Below are positions 31,157-39,914 of a stretch of DNA of 64,000 nucleotides, one piece after another. Within the stretch, counting starts at the first letter, position 1, and every line of letters starts with the position of its first letter. Made by a program: the position numbers and the translations under genes. The stretch is taken from positions 4,462,803 to 4,526,802 of the forward strand of contig NZ_KI912270.1 of NCBI RefSeq assembly GCF_000243415.2, written 5' to 3'. The DNA comes from Mycolicibacterium tusciae JS617 (GTDB lineage: Bacteria; Actinomycetota; Actinomycetes; Mycobacteriales; Mycobacteriaceae). Under the pieces are notes generated by a model. That model searched no databases, was not told the origin of the DNA, and was given only the letters and a program-made list of their open reading frames with translations.

Positions 31157-31785
31157 CCGGCGCGTACGACGTATTGGCCCGGATCCGGGCTAACCGCAGC
31201 GCTCCCCAACCCGCAGGCGAACGTTGCGAGATGTGCTCCGAGCAGATCGGCGACGAGCACAGCCACGTGGTGAACGTCGAAGGCCGCCAACTGATGTGCG
31301 TCTGCCGCGGCTGCTACCTCCTGTTCACCGACACCCAGGCCGCGCTGCGCTACCGGTCCGTACCCGACCGTTACCTGTCATTTCCGGAATTCGGGCTCGG
31401 CCGCCGTGAATGGCAACTGCTGCAGATACCGGTAGGGCTGGCGTTCTTCTTCCTCAACTCGGCACTCGACCGCACCGTGGCATTCTACCCGGGTCCGGCG
31501 GGAGCCACGGAATCCGAACTGGATCTGACCGCGTGGGACGGTATTCGGGCCGCCGACTCACGTGTGGACCTGCTCGCCGACGACACCGAGGCGCTGATCG
31601 TGCGGGTGCCCGACGATGACACCCAGCCACCGCAGTGTTATCTGGTACCGATCGACGCCTGCTATGAGTTTGTCGGACGGCTACGAATGCTGTGGCACGG
31701 CTTCGACGGCGGCCAGCATGTACGTGAGTTCATCGACGAATTCTTTGACCACGTCGCCTCGCGCGGCAAGGTGGTGGCGGCATGA
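31153..31785 (+). CDS. DUF5947-type Huc operon protein with a CxxC pair
   Basis: 210 residues. Near the N-terminus CEMC and CRGC (with an additional Cys in MCVC) form a likely zinc or iron site. The rest is mixed alpha/beta with FPEFGLGRREWQLLQIPVGLAFFF. I recognise it as a conserved accessory protein of actinobacterial hydrogenase clusters (DUF5947, from memory). It overlaps both neighbours by 4 bp. Function unknown. Confidence 0.78.
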   Translation: MTGAYDVLARIRANRSAPQPAGERCEMCSEQIGDEHSHVVNVEGRQLMCVCRGCYLLFTDTQAALRYRSVPDRYLSFPEFGLGRREWQLLQIPVGLAFFFLNSALDRTVAFYPGPAGATESELDLTAWDGIRAADSRVDLLADDTEALIVRVPDDDTQPPQCYLVPIDACYEFVGRLRMLWHGFDGGQHVREFIDEFFDHVASRGKVVAA

Positions 31786-32426
31786 CCGAGGTGACGTTCG
31801 CGGTGCTCGAGGTGTCACCCGAACCCTATGCGCTGACACCGGTTCTGACGGCGCGCATCGGCATTGCCGCCGACGGCGACGACCCCGTGCACGCCATCGC
31901 GTTGCGGTGCCAGGTACGCATCGAGCCGCTGCGTCGCGGCTATACCGACGAGGAGGCGGCTGGACTGCTTGATCTGTTCGGCCAGCGGGAACGGTGGAGC
32001 ACCACCCAACACAACTTCCTCTGGTTGCACAGCAGCACAATGGTGCAGGGGTTCACCGGGACTACCCAGGTCGGCCTGCCGCTCGAGTGCACCTATGACT
32101 TCGAGGTGACCGCGGCCAAGTACTTTCATGCTCTCCGCGACGGCCAGATTCCGTTGCAATTCCTGTTCAGCGGAACAGTCTTCGCCAAGGGTTCGAACAA
32201 CTTCGCCGTGCATCAGGTGCCGTGGGACCGCGAGGACCATTACGACCTTCCGGTTTCAGTGTGGCGGGACCTCATCGCGCTGCACTACCCGAACACCGGC
32301 TGGTTGCGTCTGAACCGCGACACCCTCGACGCGCTGGCGGAGTTCAAGTCGGGACGCGGTCTGCTCGGCTACGACGACGCCGTCACATCGCTGTTGGCGG
32401 CACACGCCCCGGAGGGGACTCGATGA
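31782..32426 (+). CDS. DUF6084-type Huc operon accessory protein
   Basis: 214 residues starting MTEVTFAVLEVSPEPYA. It is beta-rich with WSTTQHNFLWLHSSTMV, LPLECTYDFEVTAAKYFHAL and LPVSVWRDLIALHYPNTGWL. No catalytic motif or signal peptide. It is coupled by ATGA overlaps to the genes before and after. I recognise the family as a conserved hydrogenase-cluster protein (DUF6084, from memory) without a known role. Confidence 0.77.
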   Translation: MTEVTFAVLEVSPEPYALTPVLTARIGIAADGDDPVHAIALRCQVRIEPLRRGYTDEEAAGLLDLFGQRERWSTTQHNFLWLHSSTMVQGFTGTTQVGLPLECTYDFEVTAAKYFHALRDGQIPLQFLFSGTVFAKGSNNFAVHQVPWDREDHYDLPVSVWRDLIALHYPNTGWLRLNRDTLDALAEFKSGRGLLGYDDAVTSLLAAHAPEGTR

Positions 32427-33769
32427 ACACCGGCTGGGATCATGTCCGCGCAGTCGCCGACGCCGTGCTCTACGAGGGATATCTGCTCTACCCGTACCGC
32501 GCGAACTCGTCGAAGAACCAGTCCCGCTGGCAGTTCGGCGTTCTCGGCCCGCAGCGCGCCGCCGAACGCGGCATCGGCGAGGACGACACCATGTCGGCTC
32601 AACTGCTTGTCGACCCCGGGCCGGACGCCGCGATGACGGTCGTGGTGCGGTTTCTTCACTTGCAGCGCCGCACCGTCGAGCGTGACCTCGGCGACGGCGG
32701 CTTCGAACCCGTCGACGAGCTCGTCGCAGGCACCCGATCGTGGCTCACCTGGGACGAAGCCGTCGAATGCGAGTTGCCATTCGGGCCCTTCAGCGAGGCG
32801 CAACTGGCATCTCCGGTGACACTTCCGATCTCGGTTGCCGCGAGCACGGACATCGAGACCGTCCAAGGCGGGCGGCTGGTACGCACACGGTGCGAACTAA
32901 ACGGCGAACTGACGGTCGCCGCCGATCCCGACGGCGGGCTGTCTCGAGTCAGCCTCGCGGTGCGCAACACCGGCGCACCGGCCGCCGATAAGGAGGACGC
33001 GATCGCGGTGTCGCTCATCGGCACCCACCTGATCGCCAATGTCACCGATGGTGAATTCGTATCCCTGCTGGAACCGCCCGAGTCGGCGGTCGACGCAGTG
33101 CGCCGTTGCGTGCGGCACCGTTGTTTCCCGGTGCTGGCGGGACCGCCCGGCGATCGCGGCGTGGCACTGGTGTCGCCGATCATCCTCTACGACCATCCCG
33201 AGATCGCCGAACAGAGCGAGGGTGCGCTGTACGACTCCACCGAGATCGACGAGATCCTCACCCTGCGGGTCATGACGATGACCGATGAGGAGAAGGCGCA
33301 GGCCCGGGCCACCGACCCACTGGCTGCGGCGGTCATCGATCGCTGCGACTCGATGTCACCCGAGGCGATGCTCAACCTCCATGGCGTGCTGCGCGATCCG
33401 CACGCGATGAGCGAAGGTACGGGCCTGATCCCGGAGATACCGGACGGCGTGGACTGGTGGAATCCCCTGGCCGACAACGCAGTACGGCCAGATATGGACG
33501 CCGTACTGGTGAACGGTGTGCGGGTCGGCCGCGGCAGCCGCGTGCGGCTGCACCCGTCGCGCCGGGCCGACGCTCAGGACTTGTTCTTCGCCGGGCGGAC
33601 CGCCCGGGTCACGTCGGTTCACGAGGACGTCGACGGCGACCAGCACATCGGCGTGGTCCTCGACGACGATCCCGCCGCCGATCTGCACGAGTGGTACGGC
33701 CGCTATCTGTACTTCGCACCCGATGAGGTTGAACCGTTAAGGGAAAGGGATCCGATATGCAAGCAGTAG
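32423..33769 (+). CDS. Conserved hypothetical protein of the Huc operon
   Basis: 448 residues from the ATG at 32423 (the open frame back to 32222 overlaps the previous gene). It starts MNTGWDHVRAVADAVLYEGY and contains YPYRANSSKNQSRWQFGVLGP. The C-terminal 100 residues (VRVGRGSRVRLHPSRRADAQDLFFAGRTARVTSV) look like a small beta-barrel domain. The family co-occurs with hydrogenase genes in actinobacteria, but I know of no function. It overlaps the 39-codon membrane peptide gene by 13 bp. Confidence 0.77.
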   Translation: MNTGWDHVRAVADAVLYEGYLLYPYRANSSKNQSRWQFGVLGPQRAAERGIGEDDTMSAQLLVDPGPDAAMTVVVRFLHLQRRTVERDLGDGGFEPVDELVAGTRSWLTWDEAVECELPFGPFSEAQLASPVTLPISVAASTDIETVQGGRLVRTRCELNGELTVAADPDGGLSRVSLAVRNTGAPAADKEDAIAVSLIGTHLIANVTDGEFVSLLEPPESAVDAVRRCVRHRCFPVLAGPPGDRGVALVSPIILYDHPEIAEQSEGALYDSTEIDEILTLRVMTMTDEEKAQARATDPLAAAVIDRCDSMSPEAMLNLHGVLRDPHAMSEGTGLIPEIPDGVDWWNPLADNAVRPDMDAVLVNGVRVGRGSRVRLHPSRRADAQDLFFAGRTARVTSVHEDVDGDQHIGVVLDDDPAADLHEWYGRYLYFAPDEVEPLRERDPICKQ

Positions 33770-33876
33770 GTTGGGGCGCCACGGTGGTCATAGGTCTGAT
33801 GGTCGTCGGCGCAGTGGTCATCGGCGCCGTGTCGATACCCGATATTCGTCGCTACCTGCGGATCCGGCGGATGTAG
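33757..33876 (+). CDS. 39-residue single-span membrane peptide
   Basis: The ATG at 33757 overlaps the end of the preceding gene in another frame and has GGGAAAGGGA upstream. The peptide is MQAVGWGATVVIGLMVVGAV followed by VIGAVSIPDIRRYLRIRRM. Residues about 7-26 form one hydrophobic helix; the C-terminus is Arg-rich, predicting an inside C-tail. Its position in the operon and good ribosome site suggest it is real. It may tether an operon product to the membrane; that is inference. Confidence 0.65.
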   Translation: MQAVGWGATVVIGLMVVGAVVIGAVSIPDIRRYLRIRRM

Positions 33877-33889
33877 CGCTTAGGCATCT

Positions 33890-34372
33890 GTGAACACCTC
33901 AGGAATTCTGATAGCCGGAATCGGCAACATCTTCCTCGGCGACGATGGATTCGGACCCGAGGTGATCGGTCATATTTCGAAGTCGCTCGCCGACCCGCGC
34001 GTTCGCGTGACGGACTATGGGATTCGGGGCATACACCTGGCCTATGACCTGCTCGACGGGTGCGAGACGCTGGTGCTCGTTGACGCGCTGCCTAACCGCG
34101 GGTCGCCGGGCACCCTCCATATCTTCGAGGCCGAACACGAAACACTCGCGGCAGCAGTCGGTCTGGACGCACACGCGATGGACCCGGCCGCCGTGTTCGC
34201 CAGCTTGGCCCGTCTCGGCGGCGCACCGCCGTACACCCTCGTGATCGGTTGCGAGGTCGACAATGTCGATGAGGGCATCGGTCTGTCCGATCCGGTCGCG
34301 GCCGCCGTCCCCGACGCCGCGAAGGCGATCGAGGACGTCATGGCGCGGTTGCTCACAGCGGCGGGAGGCTGA
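33890..34372 (+). CDS. Hydrogenase maturation protease (HyaD/HybD family)
   Basis: 160 residues from the GTG at 33890. IAGIGNIFLGDDGFGPEVI carries the first nickel-sensing acid, LVLVDALPNRGSPG the second, and DAHAMDP supplies the His. These enzymes cleave the C-terminal tail of the large subunit once Ni is in place; the substrate here is inferred to be HucL. It ends 3 bp before hypC. Confidence 0.93.
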   Translation: MNTSGILIAGIGNIFLGDDGFGPEVIGHISKSLADPRVRVTDYGIRGIHLAYDLLDGCETLVLVDALPNRGSPGTLHIFEAEHETLAAAVGLDAHAMDPAAVFASLARLGGAPPYTLVIGCEVDNVDEGIGLSDPVAAAVPDAAKAIEDVMARLLTAAGG

Positions 34373-34375
34373 ACC

Positions 34376-34630
34376 ATGTGTTTGGGAATTCCCGGTCAGG
34401 TCGTGCAGATGCTGGAAGGCTACGGCGGCCAACTTGCGCTCGTCGACGTGGCCGGCGAACACCGCAAGGTCAACGTCGGCATGCTGCCCGAGGCGACGTT
34501 CGCCCCGGCTGACTGGGTCATCATCCACATGGGTTTCGTCGTCGAGAAGACCGACAAAGCGGGCGCCGACGCCGTGATGGCAGGCCTCGAGCTGATGGGC
34601 CGCGGCCGCGACACCGAGGCGCGACCATGA
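34376..34630 (+). CDS. hypC: HypC, third stand-alone copy, at the end of the Huc operon
   Basis: 84 residues starting MCLGIPGQVVQMLEGYGGQL, with WVIIHMGFVVEKTDKAGADA in the C-terminal half. The ATG at 34376 is 3 bp after the protease stop. The C-terminal segment VVEKTDKAGADAVMAGLELM is echoed by a broken copy at 35384-35503. It is probably the HucL-specific chaperone. Confidence 0.95.
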   Translation: MCLGIPGQVVQMLEGYGGQLALVDVAGEHRKVNVGMLPEATFAPADWVIIHMGFVVEKTDKAGADAVMAGLELMGRGRDTEARP

Positions 34631-34827
34631 CAGGGCCGACACCGGCTACGGGTCTGCGTCCACGACGACGTCAGCCTCCTGCCGTGATCTTCACCCTGGC
34701 CTACTGCGCTCGGCCCGTCGGGCTGTCGGGCTCGCTCTGCCCGCTGGTAACCGCCGCCCGAAGGAGGCTGAGCTGTACAAGACACGCCTGAAGTTCATTT
34801 CCCCGTGCAGATGCCCAACAGTTAGCT

Positions 34828-34845
34828 CGCCGCACCTTTGCGGCG
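34828..34845 (+). promoter_or_regulatory. Leader hairpin before the disordered protein gene
   Basis: CGCCGCA-CCTT-TGCGGCG is a perfect 7-bp stem with a 4-nt loop, immediately followed by AAGGTAAGGAGT, the ribosome site for the ATG at 34862. It could modulate translation or be the end of an upstream transcript. The 230 bp between hypC and this gene otherwise shows nothing clear. Confidence 0.35.
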
Positions 34846-34861
34846 AAGGTAAGGAGTCCTC

Positions 34862-35347
34862 ATGAATACGCCTGGCGAGCATCGATCCGAAGAACCCCAA
34901 GACGAGCGCGGCGCACCGGGGTCCCGCGACACCGGATCGGATCAGCCTTCCGGCGGACCCGTTGATCGGCCGTCGGGAACCTACCGGGGCGACGACAGCG
35001 TGCCCGCACACCACGAGTATGGCAGGCCGGAAGCCACCGGCAGCGCCAAGACCGAGCGTCCTCCAATCGACACGGAGCCGGCGGTACCTCCCTATGAAGG
35101 GCGCCAAACCACCGCTAAGCCAGAAGAGACTGAACCTGAGCGCGGCGGGGCGAGAACCGCCGGCGCCACCCACCCCGTCTCCGACCCCGACTATAAGTCG
35201 CCGCCGCCTAGTGAGACACCGGGCGGCGCCACCGCGTCTCCGGCCGAGGAACAACCGGCGTCGCAGATGCCAGAGGCCGATCGCGACGATGACAGGGTGG
35301 GACCTGACCACGTCCCCGGTGTCGGCAAAGGTGAGCGCAAACTCTAG
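34862..35347 (+). CDS. Highly polar, probably disordered protein
   Basis: 161 residues, almost entirely Pro, Glu, Asp, Gly, Ser, Thr and Arg, with no hydrophobic core (MNTPGEHRSEEPQDERGAPG at the start, DHVPGVGKGERKL at the end). It is predicted to be disordered and strongly acidic. The ribosome site TAAGGAGT, 7 bp before ATG, is excellent, so translation is credible. It separates the intact hypC from a partial hypC copy, as if inserted with or beside a duplication. Function unknown. Confidence 0.6.
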   Translation: MNTPGEHRSEEPQDERGAPGSRDTGSDQPSGGPVDRPSGTYRGDDSVPAHHEYGRPEATGSAKTERPPIDTEPAVPPYEGRQTTAKPEETEPERGGARTAGATHPVSDPDYKSPPPSETPGGATASPAEEQPASQMPEADRDDDRVGPDHVPGVGKGERKL

Positions 35348-35383
35348 AATCTGACAGGTGCCTGGCGTGCGGGGTATGCTGTG

Positions 35384-35503
35384 CGCGGCGGGCGGGTCGT
35401 CCTTGAGAAGACCGACCGGGCCGGCGCTGACCAGGCTCTGGCAAGCCTGGAACTGATGGGCTCGGGTTTGGCGCAAGAAGGCGATCCGGACTCCGCACCG
35501 TGA
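35384..35503 (+). pseudogene. hypC 3'-end fragment
   Basis: The plus strand reads VVLEKTDRAGADQALASLEL followed by MGSGLAQEG and a stop at 35501-35503. This matches the C-terminus of the intact HypC at 34376-34630 (VVEKTDKAGADAVMAGLELM). No MCLG start or mid-section is present upstream, so this is a truncated remnant of a hypC duplication or of a lost second gene. It directly precedes the convergent histidine-kinase gene. Confidence 0.75.
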
Positions 35504-35529
35504 CGGCGACCCGCCGGGGGCGTGCTCCC

Positions 35530-36780
35530 TCAGTCCGTCTGCGTCGGTTCCAGGGGAACGCTCACGGTGACGGTGGTGCCCGACCCCCGGCGTGACCGAA
35601 CAGACAGTCGGCCACCGACCAGTTCGGCTCGTTCGGCCATCGACAACATTCCGTAGCCACCGGGCCTGGAGCCCGGAGCGTGAGCGTCCGCTTCGTCGCC
35701 GGCATCGTCGGGTTGGCCAGTATCGAAGCCGACCCCGTCGTCGGCGACCTCCAGGCGGGCGACGTTGTCGCACACCGAGAACCGCAGGGTGGCAACACTC
35801 GCGTGCGAATGTTTCATGACGTTCTGCAGGCACTCCTGCGCGATGCGATACAACGCGACCTCAATGTGCTCGGGCAGCCGTTCGTCGGCGAGGTCGAGCT
35901 CGAAGTCGACCTGCGGGATCGAGGTCGCCAGGCTGGCCAGGCCGCCGGCCAGGCCAAGATCTTCCAGGACCGGTGGCCGAAGGTCGTTGATCGCCGAGCG
36001 GGCCTCCTCCAGTGTCAGTCCGACCATTTCACGGGACTTCGCGATCTGTTCGGCCGCCTCAGCCGAGTTGGCTTCGTCCACGGCACGAGCGGCGGCATCC
36101 AGCCGATATGTCAGCGACACCAACCGCTGCGAGATGCCATCATGGATGTCGCCGGCCAGACGGCGCCGTTCCACCTCCTGGGCCTGGATCACCTGCTCGG
36201 CGAAGTTCTCGTGTGCCCGCTCGCGGGTCGTCAGTTGCCGATGCAGCCGGGCCTGATGCAGTGCGCCGGCGATGAGCCGCCCAATGACCAGCAGCAGCTC
36301 GACATCGCGGGCGGTGAATTCGCGCCGCTCTATGGTGTGGACGTTGAGGACGCCGACAAGGCCGCCCGGCTCGGTCTCCATCGGAACCGACGCCATCGAG
36401 GTGAAGTCCGATCCGCGCAACGACCCGATCTGCACATAGCGCGGGTCGGCTTCCTTGTTGTCGGTGATGACTACCGGTTGCCGGTGGCTGGCCACCCACC
36501 CGGAGACGCCGGACCCCAGCGGCAGCCGGATCCGGCCGACCTGCTCGTCGAACGGCGGTGTCGCGCCGGCCAGGGTCAGGGAGCGGTCGGTGTCGTCGAG
36601 GACGTGCACGAAGCAAACATCCGATGCGGTCGCCGCGGTGATCATCCGCGCCACGGCGGCCGCCATCGGCTCCAGCCCGGGTCCGCTGGAGGTTGCTGCC
36701 ACGATGTCGAGCAACAGGGCGACCTCGCGATCGGCGTCGACCAGGCCACGCACGTCATGCGGCGCGCCGGACGGGGTCAC
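35530..36780 (-). CDS. GAF-domain histidine kinase (NarX/DevS type)
   Basis: 416 residues: an N-terminal GAF domain (about 20-190, with LPLGSGVSGWVASHRQPVVI), a HisKA_3 dimerisation box with the phosphorylated His in RRRLAGDIHDGISQRL, and a C-terminal HATPase (NVMKHSHA, DDGVGFD, GGYGMLSMAERA). No membrane segment, so it is a cytoplasmic sensor. Its start overlaps the stop of the response regulator gene. The pair lies downstream of the Huc operon and may control it or the cbb genes. Confidence 0.93.
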   Translation of the reverse strand: MTPSGAPHDVRGLVDADREVALLLDIVAATSSGPGLEPMAAAVARMITAATASDVCFVHVLDDTDRSLTLAGATPPFDEQVGRIRLPLGSGVSGWVASHRQPVVITDNKEADPRYVQIGSLRGSDFTSMASVPMETEPGGLVGVLNVHTIERREFTARDVELLLVIGRLIAGALHQARLHRQLTTRERAHENFAEQVIQAQEVERRRLAGDIHDGISQRLVSLTYRLDAAARAVDEANSAEAAEQIAKSREMVGLTLEEARSAINDLRPPVLEDLGLAGGLASLATSIPQVDFELDLADERLPEHIEVALYRIAQECLQNVMKHSHASVATLRFSVCDNVARLEVADDGVGFDTGQPDDAGDEADAHAPGSRPGGYGMLSMAERAELVGGRLSVRSRRGSGTTVTVSVPLEPTQTD

Positions 36781-37448
36781 TGGAAGATGCCCTCACGCAG
36801 CGCGGTGGTCGCCGCGCTGGTGCGGTCGCTGACGCCGAGTTTGCGGTAGATGGACCGCAGGTGGCTCTTCACGGTCTCATCGCCGATCACCAGCTTGTTG
36901 GCGATCCCGCGGTTGGACAGCCCGGTGACCACGAACGACAGAATCTCGCTCTCCCGTTGGGTGAGCCCTTGACGCGCGCCTGGCCAGAACTCGTCGCGTT
37001 GCAGGCGCGCGGCGGTGTCGACGGCTCGCGCGGCCAGGCCGGCGTCGATCGCGGTCGCGCCGTCGTGCACGTACTCGAGCTGGCGCACCAGTTCGTCGCT
37101 GCTGATTCCCTTCAACAAGTATCCCGACGCCCCGACCCGCAGCGCCTGGAATAGATACTGCTCATCGTCGTACACCGATAACAGGATGACTTTGCGTTCG
37201 GGATCTCGTTCCCGAATAGACCGACACAGGTCCAGTCCGCCAGCGCCCTGCATCCGAACATCGCACAGCACGATATCGGGTTTGAGGCTAGCAATAACGC
37301 GAAGGGCATTCTCCACACCGACGGCCGCACCGACCACACGCACCCGCTTCTGGAACGAGGCGAGCATGGCCTTGAGGCCTTCGATGACGATCTCGTGGTC
37401 ATCCACAAGGACAACCCGCACAGGCCCTGCCGCCACCGCCGCCGTCAT
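36777..37448 (-). CDS. NarL/LuxR-family response regulator
   Basis: 223 residues. The receiver domain has the acidic pair DD (16-17), phospho-acceptor D63 in VLCDVRM and Lys in GYLLKG. The C-terminal LuxR-type HTH reads LTQRESEILSFVVTGLSNRG and ETVKSHLRSIYRKLGV. It is transcribed before the kinase gene in one operon. The motif at 37497-37527, 70 bp upstream, is shared with the gap-tkt promoter region and is a candidate binding site for this protein. Confidence 0.94.
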   Translation of the reverse strand: MTAAVAAGPVRVVLVDDHEIVIEGLKAMLASFQKRVRVVGAAVGVENALRVIASLKPDIVLCDVRMQGAGGLDLCRSIRERDPERKVILLSVYDDEQYLFQALRVGASGYLLKGISSDELVRQLEYVHDGATAIDAGLAARAVDTAARLQRDEFWPGARQGLTQRESEILSFVVTGLSNRGIANKLVIGDETVKSHLRSIYRKLGVSDRTSAATTALREGIFQ

Positions 37449-37496
37449 ACATACACGATAGTGCCGAGTCCGGCGGTCGTCACGGACCTTCGGCCC

Positions 37497-37527
37497 CGTT
37501 AACCCCGCAAATCCCCCGCTTCGGGGG
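37497..37527. promoter_or_regulatory. Hairpin motif upstream of the response regulator (copy 2 of a shared motif)
   Basis: CGTTAACCCCGCA, AAT and CCCCCGCTTCGGGGG match copy 1 (23228-23258) at 30 of 31 positions. The core CCCCCG-CTT-CGGGGG can form a hairpin, here followed by TTTT on plus. As no plus-strand gene ends nearby, a terminator is less likely than an operator or a structured leader. Confidence 0.55.
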
Positions 37528-37570
37528 TTTTCGCCGCCCCGGTCGCTCTAGATCGCCTTCGAACCACGAG

Positions 37571-37858
37571 ATGGTACGCACCGACGGCCCAGGAGCCAAC
37601 GCTCGTCGCAGGATCGCGTCCAGACTGGGTTCTAAGCGCACCTGGTGGGCGAGGACACCCGAACCCTATGACGACGCGTGTGAGCTGGCAATCTTTGTGG
37701 CGGTTGCAATGCAGACATGCGATGCGGTGATCGCCCCGACCGTTGATGAGAAGGTGAAACTCGCGGTGGGTTTGCTGACCAAGACCGAACTCGGGGTGCC
37801 CAGTGTGGTTGCCATGGTCATCGAGTCGAGCAACGAGTCGCTGTTCATGCAGGCGTGA
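37571..37858 (+). CDS. Orphan small hypothetical protein
   Basis: 95 residues. The C-terminal two thirds (EPYDDACELAIFVAVAMQTC and the following DAVIAPTVDEKVKLAVG) use codons like neighbouring genes, while the Arg-rich first 30 residues look weaker. No known domain. It stands alone before the IS256 element and may be the remnant of a larger gene. Confidence 0.35.
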   Translation: MVRTDGPGANARRRIASRLGSKRTWWARTPEPYDDACELAIFVAVAMQTCDAVIAPTVDEKVKLAVGLLTKTELGVPSVVAMVIESSNESLFMQA

Positions 37859-38456
37859 GGCATCGACGCTGCAGTCTCTACGCCGCGTGCGATGGCCGCT
37901 GTAGTGGAGACGGCGATCAATGTTGGCCACCTCGCGCACTCGATTGGGCTACGACGGGGCCGAGTTCAACGTCGCAAAATTGTCGCTGCCTACGGACGGA
38001 CCACTCGTTGGACAGCGGGAATCTGGACTTGCCCGAGAACTCAGCTCTGGTTGTCGCGCTGCGCGGCCGCGGGACGACGTGCTGGAGAGTGGTGACGAGA
38101 TGTTGTGCGTCGCCGACAGGGCCGTCGAGAATCAGATCTGGGCCGTCGTCCACCACGCCCTTGTGATCCGCACGGCGCATCACATTGACAATTCAGTCCA
38201 GCGCCGGCAACGCTGGAACCGCCCGCGACTAAGGAAGTCACAGGTCCCGGATCGCGATTCGTTCGTTCTCGTGCTGGCCGAATATCCTCGGTGCGACAAT
38301 CCGCAGGTTCTGGTTCGGCACTGAGAGTGATCCTCGGGTTGACCTGGCCACATCGAAAATGCAACTGCCACATCTGAAGTCAGCAGGATCGCTATAGAAG
38401 GCCGCCCACCCGAATCACACCCGCCAGGAAAAGCGCGGGACTTGAAACGGAGCAAT
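37859..38456. other. No supported gene
   Basis: About 600 bp with only short overlapping frames on both strands and no ribosome sites or motifs I trust. It is probably decayed sequence next to the IS256 element. Confidence 0.5.
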
Positions 38457-39914
38457 GATCAGAACCTGTGGATGACCCTCGGTGGGGCGGCATGAAAGTG
38501 GGCGCACCTTCCCGGGGATGATCTGAAGTCCAAGGTTCTCTGATCAAGACCGGCGTTGACGCGCTGGTTGGGAAGGTACGCCCATGCTCACCGTAGTTCA
38601 CGACACCGATGAGGCCAACGCCAATGACGGCGGTGGTCGGTCGTTGTTGGATGAGATCGTGCGCGACGGCGCCCGGCAGATGCTGGCCGCGGCGCTGAAG
38701 GCTGAGGTGGCCGCCTACATCGATGCCCACGCCGGTGAGCTCGATGAGAGCGGTCGCCGGCTGGTGGTCCGCAACGGCTCCCACGCCGGGCGTGAGGTGT
38801 TGACCGCCGCGGGCGCGGTGGCGGTGACCGCGCCGCGGGTCAACGACAAGCGTATCGACGCCGATACCGGTGAGCGGCAGCGGTTTTCCTCGGCGATCCT
38901 GCCGGCGTGGGCGCGCAAGTCCCCGCAGATGACTGAGGTGCTGCCGCTGCTGTACCTGCACGGCCTGTCGACCAGTGACTTCGGGCCGGCCTTGGAGCAG
39001 TTCCTCGGGTCCAGTGCCGGGCTCTCGGCGACGACGATCACACGGCTGACCAGCCAGTGGCAGGAGGAGGCCAAGGCCTTCGGGGCCCGGGATCTGTCGG
39101 GCACTGACTTCGTCTACCTGTGGGTCGACGGCATTCACCTCAAGGTCCGCCTCGAGCAGGAGAAGCTGTGCCTGTTGGTGATGATCGGGGTCCGCTCCGA
39201 TGGCCGCAAGGAACTCGTCGCCCTGGCCGACGGGTATCGAGAATCGACCGAGTCGTGGGCCGATCTGCTGCGGTCGTGTCGCCGCCGCGGGATGATCGCC
39301 CCGGTGTTGGCCGTCGGTGACGGTGCACTGGGCTTTTGGAAGGCGATGCGCGAGGTGTTCCCGGCTACCCGCGAGCAGCGCTGCTGGTTTCACAAACAGG
39401 CCAATGTCCTTTCCTGCCTGCCCAAATCGGCGCAACCCGGTGCGGTCGCGGCGATGCGGGAGATCTACAACGCCGAGGACCTCGACCACGCGCAGGTCGC
39501 GATCAAGGCCTTCGAGATCGACTACGGCGCCAAGTACCCCAAGGCGGTCGCCAAGATCGTCGACGACGCCGACGTGCTGTTGGAGTTCTACAAATACCCA
39601 GCCGAACACTGGATCCACTTGCGCACCACGAATCCGATCGAATCAACCTTCGCCACCGTGCGATTGCGGACGAAGGTCACCAAGGGGCCGGGATCCCGCG
39701 CGGCCGGAATTGCCATGGCCTACAAGCTTATCGACGCCGCACAAGCCCGGTGGCGGGCAGTCAACGCACCCCACCTGGTCGCCCTCGTCCGTGCCGGCGC
39801 CGTCTTCCACAAAGGCAAGCTACTCGAACGCCCCGCCGACATCACACCGCCCGAGCCGGCCGAATCAACCGAAACGGAGGTCGCCTGAAACACCCCGATC
39901 CACAGGTATTGACA
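38457..39914 (+). mobile_element. IS256-family insertion sequence (ends approximate)
   Basis: One intact transposase gene is flanked by related ends. The left side has ACCTGTGGAT at 38464-38473 and the right side has its complement ATCCACAGGT at 39898-39907; similarity continues a few bases outward (TGATCAGA against TTGTCAAT). I cannot identify an 8-bp target duplication with certainty, so the outer limits may be off by several bases. Confidence 0.75.
38584..39888 (+). CDS. IS256-family transposase
   Basis: 434 residues, full length for the mutator/IS256 class. The DDE residues are in VYLWVDGIHLKVR, VGDGALGFWKA and RTTNPIESTFATVR. The C-x2-H like segment after the second D (REQRCWFHKQANVL) and the basic C-terminus are usual. 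No frameshift is seen, so the element may still be active. Confidence 0.96.
   Translation: MLTVVHDTDEANANDGGGRSLLDEIVRDGARQMLAAALKAEVAAYIDAHAGELDESGRRLVVRNGSHAGREVLTAAGAVAVTAPRVNDKRIDADTGERQRFSSAILPAWARKSPQMTEVLPLLYLHGLSTSDFGPALEQFLGSSAGLSATTITRLTSQWQEEAKAFGARDLSGTDFVYLWVDGIHLKVRLEQEKLCLLVMIGVRSDGRKELVALADGYRESTESWADLLRSCRRRGMIAPVLAVGDGALGFWKAMREVFPATREQRCWFHKQANVLSCLPKSAQPGAVAAMREIYNAEDLDHAQVAIKAFEIDYGAKYPKAVAKIVDDADVLLEFYKYPAEHWIHLRTTNPIESTFATVRLRTKVTKGPGSRAAGIAMAYKLIDAAQARWRAVNAPHLVALVRAGAVFHKGKLLERPADITPPEPAESTETEVA

Noticed and set aside
34691..35833. Minus-strand frame of 380 codons opposite the disordered gene
   Set aside because: It covers the hypC fragment and the end of the kinase gene, is Arg/Gly-rich and has no start signal, so it is a shadow.
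37497..37527. The hairpin read as a rho-independent terminator
   Set aside because: No plus-strand gene ends here, and its near-identical copy at 23228 lies in a divergent promoter region, so an operator is more likely.
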